This document shows positions 25,517-34,171 of a stretch of DNA of 64,000 bases, piece by piece. The stretch is from Pseudosulfitobacter koreensis. Its GTDB lineage: Bacteria > Pseudomonadota > Alphaproteobacteria > Rhodobacterales > Rhodobacteraceae. The DNA is taken from contig NZ_JANKJG010000003.1 of assembly GCF_024733015.1 (NCBI RefSeq), positions 62,001-126,000 on the forward strand, written 5' to 3'. Within the stretch, counting starts at the first letter, position 1. Every line of letters begins with the position of its first letter. The position numbers were made by a program, and so were the translations under genes. Under the pieces are notes generated by a model. That model was not told the origin of the DNA. It saw only the letters and a list, made by a program, of their open reading frames with translations, and ran no database searches.

Positions 25517-27391
25517 ATGGCGCAGGACGGCAGCGAAACCCCGGCAAAGGTCGAACAGGGCCACAAGGTCATCCAGGCCTATCTCAAGACCATCGACGCC
25601 TCGCCGGGTGTTTACCGGATGCTCGATAGCGAAAGCCGCGTGCTCTATGTGGGCAAGGCGCGCAACCTGCGTGCGCGGGTGTCATCCTATGCGCGGCCCA
25701 CCGGGCACAGCGGGCGGATCGCGCGGATGATCGACAACACTGCGTCGATGATGTTCCTGACCACCCGCACCGAGACTGAAGCGTTGCTGCTGGAGCAGAA
25801 CCTGATCAAGCAGCTCAAGCCCAAGTACAACGTATTGCTGCGCGACGACAAAAGCTTTCCCAATATCCTGGTCACCGCCGACAAGGATTATCCGCAGATC
25901 AAGAAGCATCGCGGCGCGAAGAAGGAAAAGGGTGCCTATTACGGTCCCTTCGCCAGCGCCGGTGCGGTGAACCGCACGCTGAACCAGTTGCAGCGGGTGT
26001 TCCTGCTGCGCGACTGTTCCAATTCGATGTTCGAGAGCCGTTCGCGCCCCTGTCTGCAATACCAGATCAAACGCTGCAGCGCGCCCTGTGTGGGCAAGAT
26101 CAGCCCGGCGGAGTATCAGCAGACCGTGCGCGACGCCGAAAAGTTCCTGTCCGGCAAGTCTACCGATATTCAGGCCCGACTGGGCCGCGATATGGCCGAG
26201 GCGTCAGAAAACATGGAGTTCGAACGCGCCGCCGCCCTGCGCGACCGGATCAAGGCGCTGACCCAGGTGCAGACGGCGCAAGGCATCAACCCCAGGAACG
26301 TGGACGAGGCGGACATCATCGCCCTGCATCTGGAAAACGGGCAGGCCTGCGTGCAGGTGTTCTTTATCCGGGCGGGGCAGAACTGGGGCAACCACGACTA
26401 CTATCCGCGCGCCGGTGCGGATGTGGATGCGGCCGAGGTGCTCGAGGCCTTCGTGGGGCAGTTCTACGACACCCGCGAGCCGCCGCGTCAGCTGATCCTG
26501 TCCAATCAGGTCGAAAACCCCGATCTGATGGCTGACGCGCTGACGCAGAAACTGGGCCGCAAGGTCGAGCTGCTGGTGCCCCAGCGCGGGGAAAAGGCCG
26601 AACTGATCGACAGCGCCCTGCGCAATGCCCGCGAGAGCCTCGCGCGCAAGATGGCCGAGACCGCGACGCAGGCGCGGCTGTTGCAGGGGCTGGCGGATGC
26701 GTTCGAACTGCCCAAGCCGCCCGCGCGGGTCGAGGTTTATGACAACAGCCACATTCAGGGCGCGCATGCGGTGGGCGCGATGATCGTGGCGGGCTCTGAC
26801 GGGTTCATGAAAAACCAGTACCGCAAGTTCAACATTCGCGGCGATGAGCTGACCCCCGGCGATGACTTCGGCATGATGAAGGAAGTGCTGAACCGCCGCT
26901 TCAAACGGCTGCTCAAGGAAGATCCGGACCGCAGCCGGGGCATGTGGCCGGACCTTTTGTTGATCGACGGTGGCGCAGGGCAGGTCAGTGCGGTGCGCGA
27001 GATCATGGAGGATCACGGCGTCGGCGACATCCCAATGGTCGGCGTCGCCAAGGGGCTGGACCGCGACGCGGGCAAGGAAGAGTTCCACCGCACCGGCAAG
27101 ACGGTCAAGGCGCTGCGCCACAACGATCCTGTGCTTTATTTCATCCAGCGGATGCGCGACGAGGCGCACCGCTTTGCCATTGGCACGCACCGCGCGAAAC
27201 GGTCCAAGGCCGTGGGGGCGACACCGCTTGACGATGTGCCGGGCGTGGGTGCTGCGCGCAAACGTGCCCTGCTGGCGCATTTCGGCTCTGCCAAGGCGGT
27301 GGGGCGGGCCAACCTCGCGGACCTCAAGGCGGTCGACGGCGTCTCGGCGGCGCTGGCGCAGAAGATTTACGATTATTTCCAGACGGGTTAG
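25517..27391 (+). CDS. uvrC: excinuclease ABC subunit C
   Basis: A 624-residue nucleotide-excision-repair nuclease that makes both incisions with UvrB. Domains in order: GIY-YIG nuclease (GVYRMLDSESRVLYVGKAR, about 30-110), a cysteine-bearing linker (CLQYQIKRCSAPCVG), the UVR UvrB-contact motif (EFERAAALRDRIKAL, about 235), the RNase H-like nuclease (VEVYDNSHIQGAHAVGAMIV, about 405), and a C-terminal helix-hairpin-helix pair (VPGVGAARKRALL). A TTG two codons earlier is a less likely start. The leader carries a DnaA box and hairpin. Confidence 0.97.
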   Translation: MAQDGSETPAKVEQGHKVIQAYLKTIDASPGVYRMLDSESRVLYVGKARNLRARVSSYARPTGHSGRIARMIDNTASMMFLTTRTETEALLLEQNLIKQLKPKYNVLLRDDKSFPNILVTADKDYPQIKKHRGAKKEKGAYYGPFASAGAVNRTLNQLQRVFLLRDCSNSMFESRSRPCLQYQIKRCSAPCVGKISPAEYQQTVRDAEKFLSGKSTDIQARLGRDMAEASENMEFERAAALRDRIKALTQVQTAQGINPRNVDEADIIALHLENGQACVQVFFIRAGQNWGNHDYYPRAGADVDAAEVLEAFVGQFYDTREPPRQLILSNQVENPDLMADALTQKLGRKVELLVPQRGEKAELIDSALRNARESLARKMAETATQARLLQGLADAFELPKPPARVEVYDNSHIQGAHAVGAMIVAGSDGFMKNQYRKFNIRGDELTPGDDFGMMKEVLNRRFKRLLKEDPDRSRGMWPDLLLIDGGAGQVSAVREIMEDHGVGDIPMVGVAKGLDRDAGKEEFHRTGKTVKALRHNDPVLYFIQRMRDEAHRFAIGTHRAKRSKAVGATPLDDVPGVGAARKRALLAHFGSAKAVGRANLADLKAVDGVSAALAQKIYDYFQTG

Positions 27392-27491
27392 CGGCCCTGC
27401 GCGCGCAGTAACCTTGCGGCATCGCACAATTCCGTCTTGCCTCTGCCGCGTAATCCTCCGACGCTGCGGAGAAACAACAAAAGGTCCCGAC

Positions 27492-28655
27492 ATGTCCCTG
27501 ATGCAAGGTTTTCCGCCCGCCCCCGAAGATCGCGCCACGCTGGCCAACTGGCGCACCCAGCCGTTCAACGCCTGGTCGTTTCACCATGTGCGCGAAATCG
27601 TGCCCTCTGCCGAGATCCGCAACGATCCGGCAAATGTGCGCGTACTGCCCGAGGGCGACACCGACCTGTCCGCCGCCGATCTGGACCACGCTGTCAACGG
27701 TATGGCGAACGACGCGCTGGTGATCCTGCACAAGGGCCGTGTGGTGCACGAAAGCTATCGCAACGGCATGACGCGCCACGATCCGCACATCCTGATGTCG
27801 GTGTCGAAATCGGTGCTGGGTCTGGTCATGGGCACGCTGGTCGAGCGGGGTGAGGTGGCGCTGGATGACCTGCTGACCAAGCACCTGCCGGAACTGGAGG
27901 CTACAGCCTATGCCGGGGCCACCGTGCGTCATGCGCTGGACATGCAGGTGGGCCTGCTGTTCGAAGAGGACTATACGGCGACCGATGGTGTGATCGTCGA
28001 TTACCGCAAGGCCGCCAACTGGAACCCGCTGGCGGCGGGCGACGTGGCGGGCGATCTGCGCAGTTTCCAAGAGCGGCTGACCGACAGTACGGGGCCGCAC
28101 GGCGAAACCTTCTACTACGCCTCGCCGGTGACCGACCTTCTGGCCTGGCTGATGGAGCGTGCAACGGGCATCCGCTTTGCCGATCTGGTGTCGCAGCGCC
28201 TGCTGGCGCCGATGGGGGCCGAAACTTCGGGTTATATCACCGTCGACCGCTTGGGCGGCGCGCGCGGGGCCGGGGGCATGTGCCTGACCGCGCGCGATCT
28301 GGCTCTGGTGGGGCAGTTGATCATCGAGGGCGGCGCGCGCGAGGGCGTGCAGATCATCCCGAAAGGCTGGATCGACGACATCGTGACCAAGGGCGACAAC
28401 GCCGCATGGATGCGCGGCGATTTCCACGACAAGTTCGAGAACAAAGACATGCATTACCGCGCCAAATGGTACGTGCACCCCGGCGACACGCCGCTGATCC
28501 ACGGGCTGGGCATTCACGGCCAGTTCGTATTCGTCGATCCGGTGCGCGAACTGTCCATCGCCTGGTTCTCGTCCGAAGACACGCCCACCGATGCGGTCTG
28601 GCTGGATCATGTGATGAACGCGGTCGGGCGTATCCGCGCCGCCGTCGCGATCTGA
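27492..28655 (+). CDS. beta-lactamase-fold serine hydrolase (cytoplasmic)
   Basis: A 387-residue serine hydrolase of the beta-lactamase family (class C-like fold, often annotated 6-aminohexanoate-dimer hydrolase or esterase). The catalytic SxxK is Ser103-Val-Ser-Lys106 (LMSVSKSVLG), and the Tyr element is FYYASPVTDLLAW. HGLGIHGQFVFVDP near the C-terminus replaces the KTG triad. No signal peptide is present, unlike the paralogue at 14395-15672. The frame is open far upstream inside uvrC; the ATG at 27492 is chosen because it clears uvrC and starts at a normal N-terminus. Confidence 0.83.
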   Translation: MSLMQGFPPAPEDRATLANWRTQPFNAWSFHHVREIVPSAEIRNDPANVRVLPEGDTDLSAADLDHAVNGMANDALVILHKGRVVHESYRNGMTRHDPHILMSVSKSVLGLVMGTLVERGEVALDDLLTKHLPELEATAYAGATVRHALDMQVGLLFEEDYTATDGVIVDYRKAANWNPLAAGDVAGDLRSFQERLTDSTGPHGETFYYASPVTDLLAWLMERATGIRFADLVSQRLLAPMGAETSGYITVDRLGGARGAGGMCLTARDLALVGQLIIEGGAREGVQIIPKGWIDDIVTKGDNAAWMRGDFHDKFENKDMHYRAKWYVHPGDTPLIHGLGIHGQFVFVDPVRELSIAWFSSEDTPTDAVWLDHVMNAVGRIRAAVAI

Positions 28656-28693
28656 CCCTTTTCCATCGGCCCGCAACAGGATACCACGTTGAT

Positions 28694-29299
28694 ATGATCT
28701 GGAACCTGCCAAATATCCTGACCACATTGCGGTTGCTTGCGGCACCTATGGTCGCGGTGATGTTTCTGTTTTTCCCGCGCTTTTACGCCGACTGGTTTGC
28801 GCTGGTGCTGTTCGTGGGGGCGGCCATCACCGATTGGTTCGACGGCTATCTGGCCCGCGCGTGGAAGCAACAGACCAAGCTGGGCGCGATGCTGGACCCC
28901 ATCGCGGACAAGGCGATGGTGGTGATCGCGCTGATGGTCATCATCGCCTTTTCCAGCTGGAAAGCCTCGCTGGTGCTGCCCGCGACGATGATCCTGTTCC
29001 GCGAGGTATTCGTCAGCGGGTTGCGCGAATTCCTGGGCGACGTGGCGGGCACATTGGCCGTGACCAAACTGGCCAAGTGGAAGACGACATTGCAGATGGT
29101 CGCCATCGCGGTCCTGTTCTCGCAAGGGGTGTTCGAACATTACAGCGTCTCGGCCGGCGGGCTGGGCTGGAAGCTGATGACCGCCGAATGGTCGGGCCGT
29201 ATCGGGTTATGGCTGTTGTGGATCGCCGCCGCGCTGACACTGGTCACGGGCTGGGATTACTTTCGCAAGGCATTGCCGCATCTTAAGGAGAACGCCTGA
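28694..29299 (+). CDS. pgsA: CDP-diacylglycerol-glycerol-3-phosphate 3-phosphatidyltransferase
   Basis: A 201-residue inner-membrane enzyme making phosphatidylglycerol phosphate. The CDP-alcohol phosphotransferase motif D-G-x2-A-R-x8-G-x3-D-x3-D is exact (DGYLARAWKQQTKLGAMLD ending in PIAD). It starts IWNLPNILTTLRL, as PgsA proteins do, with five or six membrane helices. moaD begins on the last base of its stop codon (TGATG). Phosphatidylglycerol is also the anchor lipid for KpsS/KpsC capsules, though the genes are not linked. Confidence 0.94.
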   Translation: MIWNLPNILTTLRLLAAPMVAVMFLFFPRFYADWFALVLFVGAAITDWFDGYLARAWKQQTKLGAMLDPIADKAMVVIALMVIIAFSSWKASLVLPATMILFREVFVSGLREFLGDVAGTLAVTKLAKWKTTLQMVAIAVLFSQGVFEHYSVSAGGLGWKLMTAEWSGRIGLWLLWIAAALTLVTGWDYFRKALPHLKENA

Positions 29300-29544
29300 T
29301 GGATGTGCTGTATTTCGCATGGGTGCGTGAGCGTATCGGCCTGCCGCGCGAACGGATCCAGACCGATGCCGCGACGGTGAACGATCTGGTGGCAGAACTG
29401 CGCGCCCGCGAAGACCGCTACGACATGGCGTTTTCCGATCTGGGCGCGCTGCGTGTGGCGCTGGACCAGGAGTTGTCCGACTTTGATGCATCGCTTGCAG
29501 GTGTGCGCGAGGTTGCGTTCTTTCCCCCGATGACGGGCGGCTAG
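29299..29544 (+). CDS. moaD: molybdopterin synthase sulfur carrier subunit
   Basis: An 81-residue ubiquitin-fold protein ending in the diagnostic double glycine (PPMTGG), which is thiocarboxylated and donates sulfur to form molybdopterin. The N-terminus MDVLYFAWVRERIGL is typical. It overlaps pgsA by one base and precedes moaE by 3 bp, so both synthase subunits are made together. Confidence 0.95.
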   Translation: MDVLYFAWVRERIGLPRERIQTDAATVNDLVAELRAREDRYDMAFSDLGALRVALDQELSDFDASLAGVREVAFFPPMTGG

Positions 29545-29547
29545 GCC

Positions 29548-29994
29548 ATGCGCGTGACGGTGCAGGAGGCTGCGTTCGATCTGGGCGCCGAGAGCAACGC
29601 CTTTGCCGCCGGGCACACCGACATGGGCGCCATCGTGACTTTCACCGGCGTCGTGCGCGATCTGCCTGGTGATCCCCTTGTCGCGATGGAGATCGAGCAT
29701 TACCCCGGCATGACCGAGGCGGCGCTGACCGACATCGCGACCCGCGCGCAGGAACGGTGGCATCTGGGCGACGTGCTGGTGATCCACCGCTATGGCCGGA
29801 TGGCACCGGGCGAGCCGATCATGATGGTCGCCACCGCCGCCCCGCACCGGCGCGATGCGTTCGAGGCGGCGGAATACCTGATGGATTTCCTGAAATCGCG
29901 CGCCCCCTTCTGGAAGCGCGAGATCACTGCCAACGGCGCGTCAGCATGGGTCGAGGCGAAGGATACGGACGAGGATGCGCTGGACCGCTGGTAG
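29548..29994 (+). CDS. moaE: molybdopterin synthase catalytic subunit
   Basis: A 148-residue MoaE that converts cyclic pyranopterin monophosphate to molybdopterin with MoaD. Characteristic segments are GAIVTFTGVVRD, MEIEHYPGMTE, VIHRYGRMAPGEPIMMV, HRRDAFEAAEYLMD and the catalytic-Lys region APFWKRE. Other Moco genes in the window are moaB and mobA-mobB-moeA. Confidence 0.96.
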   Translation: MRVTVQEAAFDLGAESNAFAAGHTDMGAIVTFTGVVRDLPGDPLVAMEIEHYPGMTEAALTDIATRAQERWHLGDVLVIHRYGRMAPGEPIMMVATAAPHRRDAFEAAEYLMDFLKSRAPFWKREITANGASAWVEAKDTDEDALDRW

Positions 29995-30042
29995 GTGTCG
30001 GCTGCTCATCGCGCGTAGACATTTCGTCAGCGCCGTTGCCGT

Positions 30043-30369
30043 TCAGCCCGCCTGTATCCGGTCGATATGGGCGCGCATTTCCTCGGCCTCGTGGCGGGCA
30101 TCGCGCAGGCCGTCCATCGCGGCACGCAGCTCGGCCTCGGTCTGGCTCAACTGGTTGGTCAGCTCTGCCTCGCGCTGCTGCAGGTAGGTGATCGCCTGAT
30201 CGCGCGTCTCTTCCGCCTCGTGCAACTCTTGGCTCATCCGGTCCAGTTCTGCCACGTCGCCCGGTGCCACGCGGCTGAAGCGGTGCACCAGCCAGTTTGC
30301 AAACCATCCAAGGCAGAATGCCACGAATAGGATGATAGCCGTCGCGATGACGAATTCTGTTCTGCTCAT
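30043..30369 (-). CDS. membrane-anchored coiled-coil protein
   Basis: A 108-residue protein with one N-terminal membrane helix (FVIATAIILFVAFCLGWFANWLV, about 5-27; quoted over two parts because it spans FVIATAIILFVA and FCLGWFANWLV). About 65 residues of heptad-like helix follow, rich in Glu, Gln, Arg and Ala (LHEAEETRDQAITYLQQREA). The family is unknown to me. Its start overlaps the stop of the upstream OmpA-domain gene by 4 nt, so the two are co-translated and probably act together in the envelope. Confidence 0.75.
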   Translation of the reverse strand: MSRTEFVIATAIILFVAFCLGWFANWLVHRFSRVAPGDVAELDRMSQELHEAEETRDQAITYLQQREAELTNQLSQTEAELRAAMDGLRDARHEAEEMRAHIDRIQAG

Positions 30370-32303
30370 TCCGTCGCGTCCTCTGACGGTTCTGACGCAT
30401 TGCTGCCTGCTGCGTCTTCGGTGCCGTCTTGCGCTCCGTTATCGCTCGTTTCCGCGATGCTTTCCAGAGTTGTTTGACGCTCGGGCGCACTCGGTTCGGG
30501 TCGGATCAGCCAGAATTCGATGCGACGGTTGGCTTCACGGCCCTCTTCGGTGGCGTTGTCCTGAATCGGGCGCTCCTCGCCATAGCCCTTGGCCTCGAAG
30601 GTCGAGGTGCGAACACGGCGCGCGCGCAGCTCGTTCAGGACCGACTGGGCGCGGGCCTGGCTGAGCGCAAGGTTCATCTCTTCGCGGCCCTGGCTGTCGG
30701 TGTAGCCCTGGATTTCCAGACGCAACTCGCCACAGACCTTCAGCACCTCGGCAATGTCGTCCATCGTGCCAAGCGTGCTTGCGTCGATGGTGGCGCTGCC
30801 CGGCTCGAAGTTGATCTTGCTGGCGTCGGTGATGGCCTTGATCTGCGCCTCGCATTCATCCGGTGTCGGGATGGACGCCAGCGGGTCCAGCTTTTCCTGA
30901 TAGGTCACGTCGATCTCGAAATCTTCGGCCTCGCCCAGCTTGGCCGCGAGCAGCGCCGCGATCTGGCCGCTGGCGTCGGTGCTGCCGGTATTGCCCGAAA
31001 CGGTCAGCTTGTCGGGTGTGACCGTGACGGCACCGTTCGACAGATGCGACAGCGATTCCAGACCGGCCAGAACGCGGGTGGACCAGTCCGAGGGCAACCC
31101 CTCGACGACCCGCGCGGCGGTATAGACCCGGTCCGAACCGAAGCGCGAGCGCGCGTAGCTGTCAGCGATGTTGCGCAGGTTCTCGGTGCTCAGCCGTCCG
31201 CGCAATTGCACCTGACCCTCGGGCGACAGGGTGGCCACGAATTCGGGCGGTCCCTGATCGGGGGCCTGGGTCTCGGGCAGCTTGGCATAGAGCGCGAAGA
31301 CCTCGGGCAGGGCATTTTCCAGCTCGCCCACCACGGTGTCGAATGTATCCTGATCAGTGCCCTCCAGCGCCAGCAGCGTGATGTCGGCATCCGAGAAGGT
31401 CACCGACCCGCCGCCGATGGTCGCAAGGGCCGTGATCGCCTGTTCGACCGCCTGCGCCCAGTTGGGCGAGGGCACGCCCATGCCGACGGTGCAGCGGCCC
31501 TGCGCGGACAGACCGGCCTTGAGCGCTGCGTTCAGGATGCGCGTGCGTGCCTTGTCGGTGTCGGCGCTGCAGGCGTCGAAACGTGCGCCGTCCTCGTCGA
31601 TGATGAAGCGCAGCGTGAACGGCGTGATGACGGGGCGGGGCGCCGAGATGTCCAGCATCAGCCGCAGACCGGGAGGGGCGGCGGCCTTCAACGATTTCTC
31701 CAGCGCCAGCTTGTCCTTGGCGCTGTCGGTGATCGCGGTGATCGCCACGCGCCCGGCGTTGACCGACACCTTGGCGCGGGGCAGCTGCTCCATCGCGACC
31801 AATGCATAGCTCAACGCGTCCTCCCAGCCCTCGGGGGCGGGATAATCGGCGGTCTCGATCAGGTCGGCCACGGGCGTCTCGGACCCGGCCATCGCCGCGA
31901 ACCGGTCGGTTATGATGTCGCGGTCGGTGCTGGTGGGGATCAGGCCGATGATGGAAATGCCTGCATCATTGCGCAAGATCTCGGCGGAAAACCGGGGCGG
32001 GCGTATGGCGTCGGCAACCTCGGCCTCCATGCCGTCGATGACGCGCGCGGCGTCGACCACGGTGCCTGCGGTGGTTAGCGCGGCAAAGCGATCGGCCTCG
32101 GACGGGGCGGTGCCCGCCAGCGTCACGGTCAGCCCGTCGGCCTGGACTTCGGCCCAGGTGGCTCCGGCATCGTCCAGCGCGTCGCGCACGCCGATCTCTG
32201 ACGTTTCCTCGATCAGCTTGACCGAGAAATTTGCAGCCACCACCGACACGGCCGCCGCTGCGACAAAGGTGATGGCGATGATCAGAACCGAACTGAGACG
32301 CAT
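30366..32303 (-). CDS. large OmpA-domain envelope protein with BON-like repeats
   Basis: A 645-residue protein with an N-terminal membrane helix (SVLIIAITFVAAAAVSVVAA). BON-like alpha/beta segments follow (VQADGLTVTLAGTAPSEADR, and again near the middle, VQLRGRLSTENLRNIA). A C-terminal OmpA peptidoglycan-binding domain has INFEPGSATID, IQGYTDSQGREEMNLALSQ and GREANRRIEFWL, at about 495-610. An acidic tail ends it. It probably links the inner membrane to peptidoglycan. The partner gene downstream encodes a membrane coiled coil. Proteins with this layout are annotated simply as OmpA family; the role is unknown. Confidence 0.82.
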   Translation of the reverse strand: MRLSSVLIIAITFVAAAAVSVVAANFSVKLIEETSEIGVRDALDDAGATWAEVQADGLTVTLAGTAPSEADRFAALTTAGTVVDAARVIDGMEAEVADAIRPPRFSAEILRNDAGISIIGLIPTSTDRDIITDRFAAMAGSETPVADLIETADYPAPEGWEDALSYALVAMEQLPRAKVSVNAGRVAITAITDSAKDKLALEKSLKAAAPPGLRLMLDISAPRPVITPFTLRFIIDEDGARFDACSADTDKARTRILNAALKAGLSAQGRCTVGMGVPSPNWAQAVEQAITALATIGGGSVTFSDADITLLALEGTDQDTFDTVVGELENALPEVFALYAKLPETQAPDQGPPEFVATLSPEGQVQLRGRLSTENLRNIADSYARSRFGSDRVYTAARVVEGLPSDWSTRVLAGLESLSHLSNGAVTVTPDKLTVSGNTGSTDASGQIAALLAAKLGEAEDFEIDVTYQEKLDPLASIPTPDECEAQIKAITDASKINFEPGSATIDASTLGTMDDIAEVLKVCGELRLEIQGYTDSQGREEMNLALSQARAQSVLNELRARRVRTSTFEAKGYGEERPIQDNATEEGREANRRIEFWLIRPEPSAPERQTTLESIAETSDNGAQDGTEDAAGSNASEPSEDATE

Positions 32304-32364
32304 GAGGATTCCGTAGGCAGTGACTGGTTGGAACCGTGTTACGCGGCCAACCCCGTGGTTTCAA

Positions 32365-33357
32365 TCATACGAGCAGGCTGGCCCCGAAAAACAAGAGCGG
32401 AATCATGCCGGTGTCGCGGTTGGCGCGGAACAGTTGCAGACACTTTCCCGCGTCGCTTGCATCGAAGCCGCGCAGTTGCCAGGCCATGTGCCATCCCATC
32501 GCCCAGGGACCGGCAAGTGCGACCACAAGCGCCAGCACCGACGCCTGCGGCAGGCCTGCGAAGATCACCGCGATTCCCATCAGCCCGACGGTGGCCATCA
32601 GAAAGCGGCGCAGCCACTGCGGCGACTTTTCCGCAAAGAGACGAGCGGTGGATTTCACCCCGATCAGCGCGTCGTCCTCGGTGTCCTGATGCGCATAGAT
32701 CGTGTCATAGAACAGCGTCCAAGCGATCCCCGCCAGGTAGAGCACGACGGCAGGTGCGGCCAACGATCCGGTGTGCGCGACCCAGATCATCAGCGCGCCC
32801 CAGTTGAACGCGAGCCCCAGGAAGACCTGCGGCCACCAGGTGAACCGCTTGGCGAAGGGATAGATCGCGACCGGTACCAGCGCCAGCACACCCATGCGGA
32901 TGGCAGCGGCATTGAACGTCAGCAGGATCGCGAAGGCCAGAAGCGCCTGGATGCACATCCACACCATCGCCCCGCGCACGCTGACCTGCCTCGAGGGGAT
33001 GGGCCGCGACCGCGTCCGCTCGACCGACCCGTCAATGTCGCGGTCGGTGATGTCGTTCCAGGTGCAGCCCGCGCCGCGCATCAAAAATGCGCCGAGCGCG
33101 CAGGCTACGACCAACCACAGATCGTGCCAGCGCGGGCTCTGGTCATAGAGTATCGCCAGCGCCAGACCCCACCAGCAGGGGATCAGCAGCAGCCAGGTCC
33201 CGATGGGCCGGTCGGCGCGCGACAGGCGCAGATAGGGCCGCGTCCAGGCCGGTGCCCACTGATCCACCCAGTTGCCGCTGACCGCATCGGCGACCGATCC
33301 TTGGGCGGTTGCGCTTTCAGCGGCCTCTGCCTCTGGTGTGGCGGGGTTGTCTTGCAT
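32365..33357 (-). CDS. ubiA: 4-hydroxybenzoate polyprenyltransferase
   Basis: A 330-residue membrane prenyltransferase of ubiquinone synthesis. The two Asp-rich, Mg-prenyl-diphosphate motifs are NDITDRDID and DTIYAHQDTEDD. The entry segment SRADRPIGTWLLLIPCWWG is typical. The frame is open far beyond the start; the ATG at 33357 is taken because it heads a plausible soluble N-terminus and lies opposite rsmE. A shorter start is possible, since about 30 residues precede the conserved region. Confidence 0.92.
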   Translation of the reverse strand: MQDNPATPEAEAAESATAQGSVADAVSGNWVDQWAPAWTRPYLRLSRADRPIGTWLLLIPCWWGLALAILYDQSPRWHDLWLVVACALGAFLMRGAGCTWNDITDRDIDGSVERTRSRPIPSRQVSVRGAMVWMCIQALLAFAILLTFNAAAIRMGVLALVPVAIYPFAKRFTWWPQVFLGLAFNWGALMIWVAHTGSLAAPAVVLYLAGIAWTLFYDTIYAHQDTEDDALIGVKSTARLFAEKSPQWLRRFLMATVGLMGIAVIFAGLPQASVLALVVALAGPWAMGWHMAWQLRGFDASDAGKCLQLFRANRDTGMIPLLFFGASLLV

Positions 33358-33369
33358 ATGTATCTGCCC

Positions 33370-34089
33370 ATGAGTGACGCGAAAATCCGCCTTTATGTAG
33401 ACGCACCCTTGGGGCAGGGGCAAACGGTTCCTCTGAACCGCGACCAGGCGCATTATCTTTTCGGGGTGATGCGGCAGGCCGTGGGGGGCGCCGTGCTGTT
33501 GTTCAACGGACGCGACGGCGAATGGCGCGCCGAGATTGCGCAGGCGGGCAAGCGTGGCGGTGAACTGACCTGCGTGGTGCAGACGGCACCCCTGCGGATG
33601 CCGCCCGATCTGTGGCTGCTGTTCGCCCCGATCAAGAAGGCGCGCACCGACTTCATCGTGGAAAAGGCCGCCGAGATGGGGGCTGCGCGCATCGTGCCGG
33701 TGATGACCGAGTTCACCAACGCAGGCCGCATTCAGCGCGACCGCCTGCAGGCCCACGCGGTCGAGGCGGCAGAGCAATGCGGCGGCACCTATGTGCCGGA
33801 AGTGACGGAAGCGGAAAAGTTGGGGCGTCTGCTGGATGGGTGGGACGCGTCGCGGCGCATTCTGTTTTGCGACGAGGCGCTGGTAGGTGACCCGCTGGAA
33901 TTGCCGCAAGAGCCTGGCCCCTGGGCGATCCTGATCGGACCCGAGGGCGGGTTTTCGGACAGCGAACGCAAGCGACTGCGGGGGGCAGAGTTTGCGCATC
34001 CGGTGGCGCTGGGGCCGCGCATATTGCGGGCGGATACGGCGGCTGTGGCGGCGATGACGCTGTGGCAACGCGCCTTGGGGGATTGGTGA
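33370..34089 (+). CDS. rsmE: 16S rRNA m3U1498 methyltransferase RsmE
   Basis: A 239-residue SPOUT methyltransferase for U1498 of 16S rRNA. It has the N-terminal PUA-like region (KIRLYVDAP, VLLFNGRDGEW) and the trefoil-knot cofactor motifs (ILIGPEGGFSDSE, LGPRILRADTA). The ATG at 33370 gives the family start MSDAKIRLYV. An ATG at 33358 would add MYLP and would abut the ubiA start codon exactly. No good ribosome site precedes either. A dispersed repeat follows the stop. Confidence 0.93.
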   Translation: MSDAKIRLYVDAPLGQGQTVPLNRDQAHYLFGVMRQAVGGAVLLFNGRDGEWRAEIAQAGKRGGELTCVVQTAPLRMPPDLWLLFAPIKKARTDFIVEKAAEMGAARIVPVMTEFTNAGRIQRDRLQAHAVEAAEQCGGTYVPEVTEAEKLGRLLDGWDASRRILFCDEALVGDPLELPQEPGPWAILIGPEGGFSDSERKRLRGAEFAHPVALGPRILRADTAAVAAMTLWQRALGDW

Positions 34090-34102
34090 TGCTGGTGCAA
34101 TT

Positions 34103-34158
34103 GGGGCGCTGCCCCCGGCCTGCGGCCTCCCCCGGGATATTTTCGGCCAAAAGAAGCG
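34103..34158 (+). repeat. copy of a dispersed intergenic repeat (forward)
   Basis: This element begins with the mini-hairpin GGGGC-GCT-GCCCC, then GGCC-TGC-GGCC, then CCCCCGGGATATTTT and GGCCAAAAGAAG. It fills the gap between rsmE and the next gene. The copy at 440-475 (minus) shares the 3' part almost base for base. The copy at 62301-62360 shares the 5' part, with a changed but still paired second stem. Confidence 0.6.
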
Positions 34159-34171
34159 AAAGGCGTAGGGC

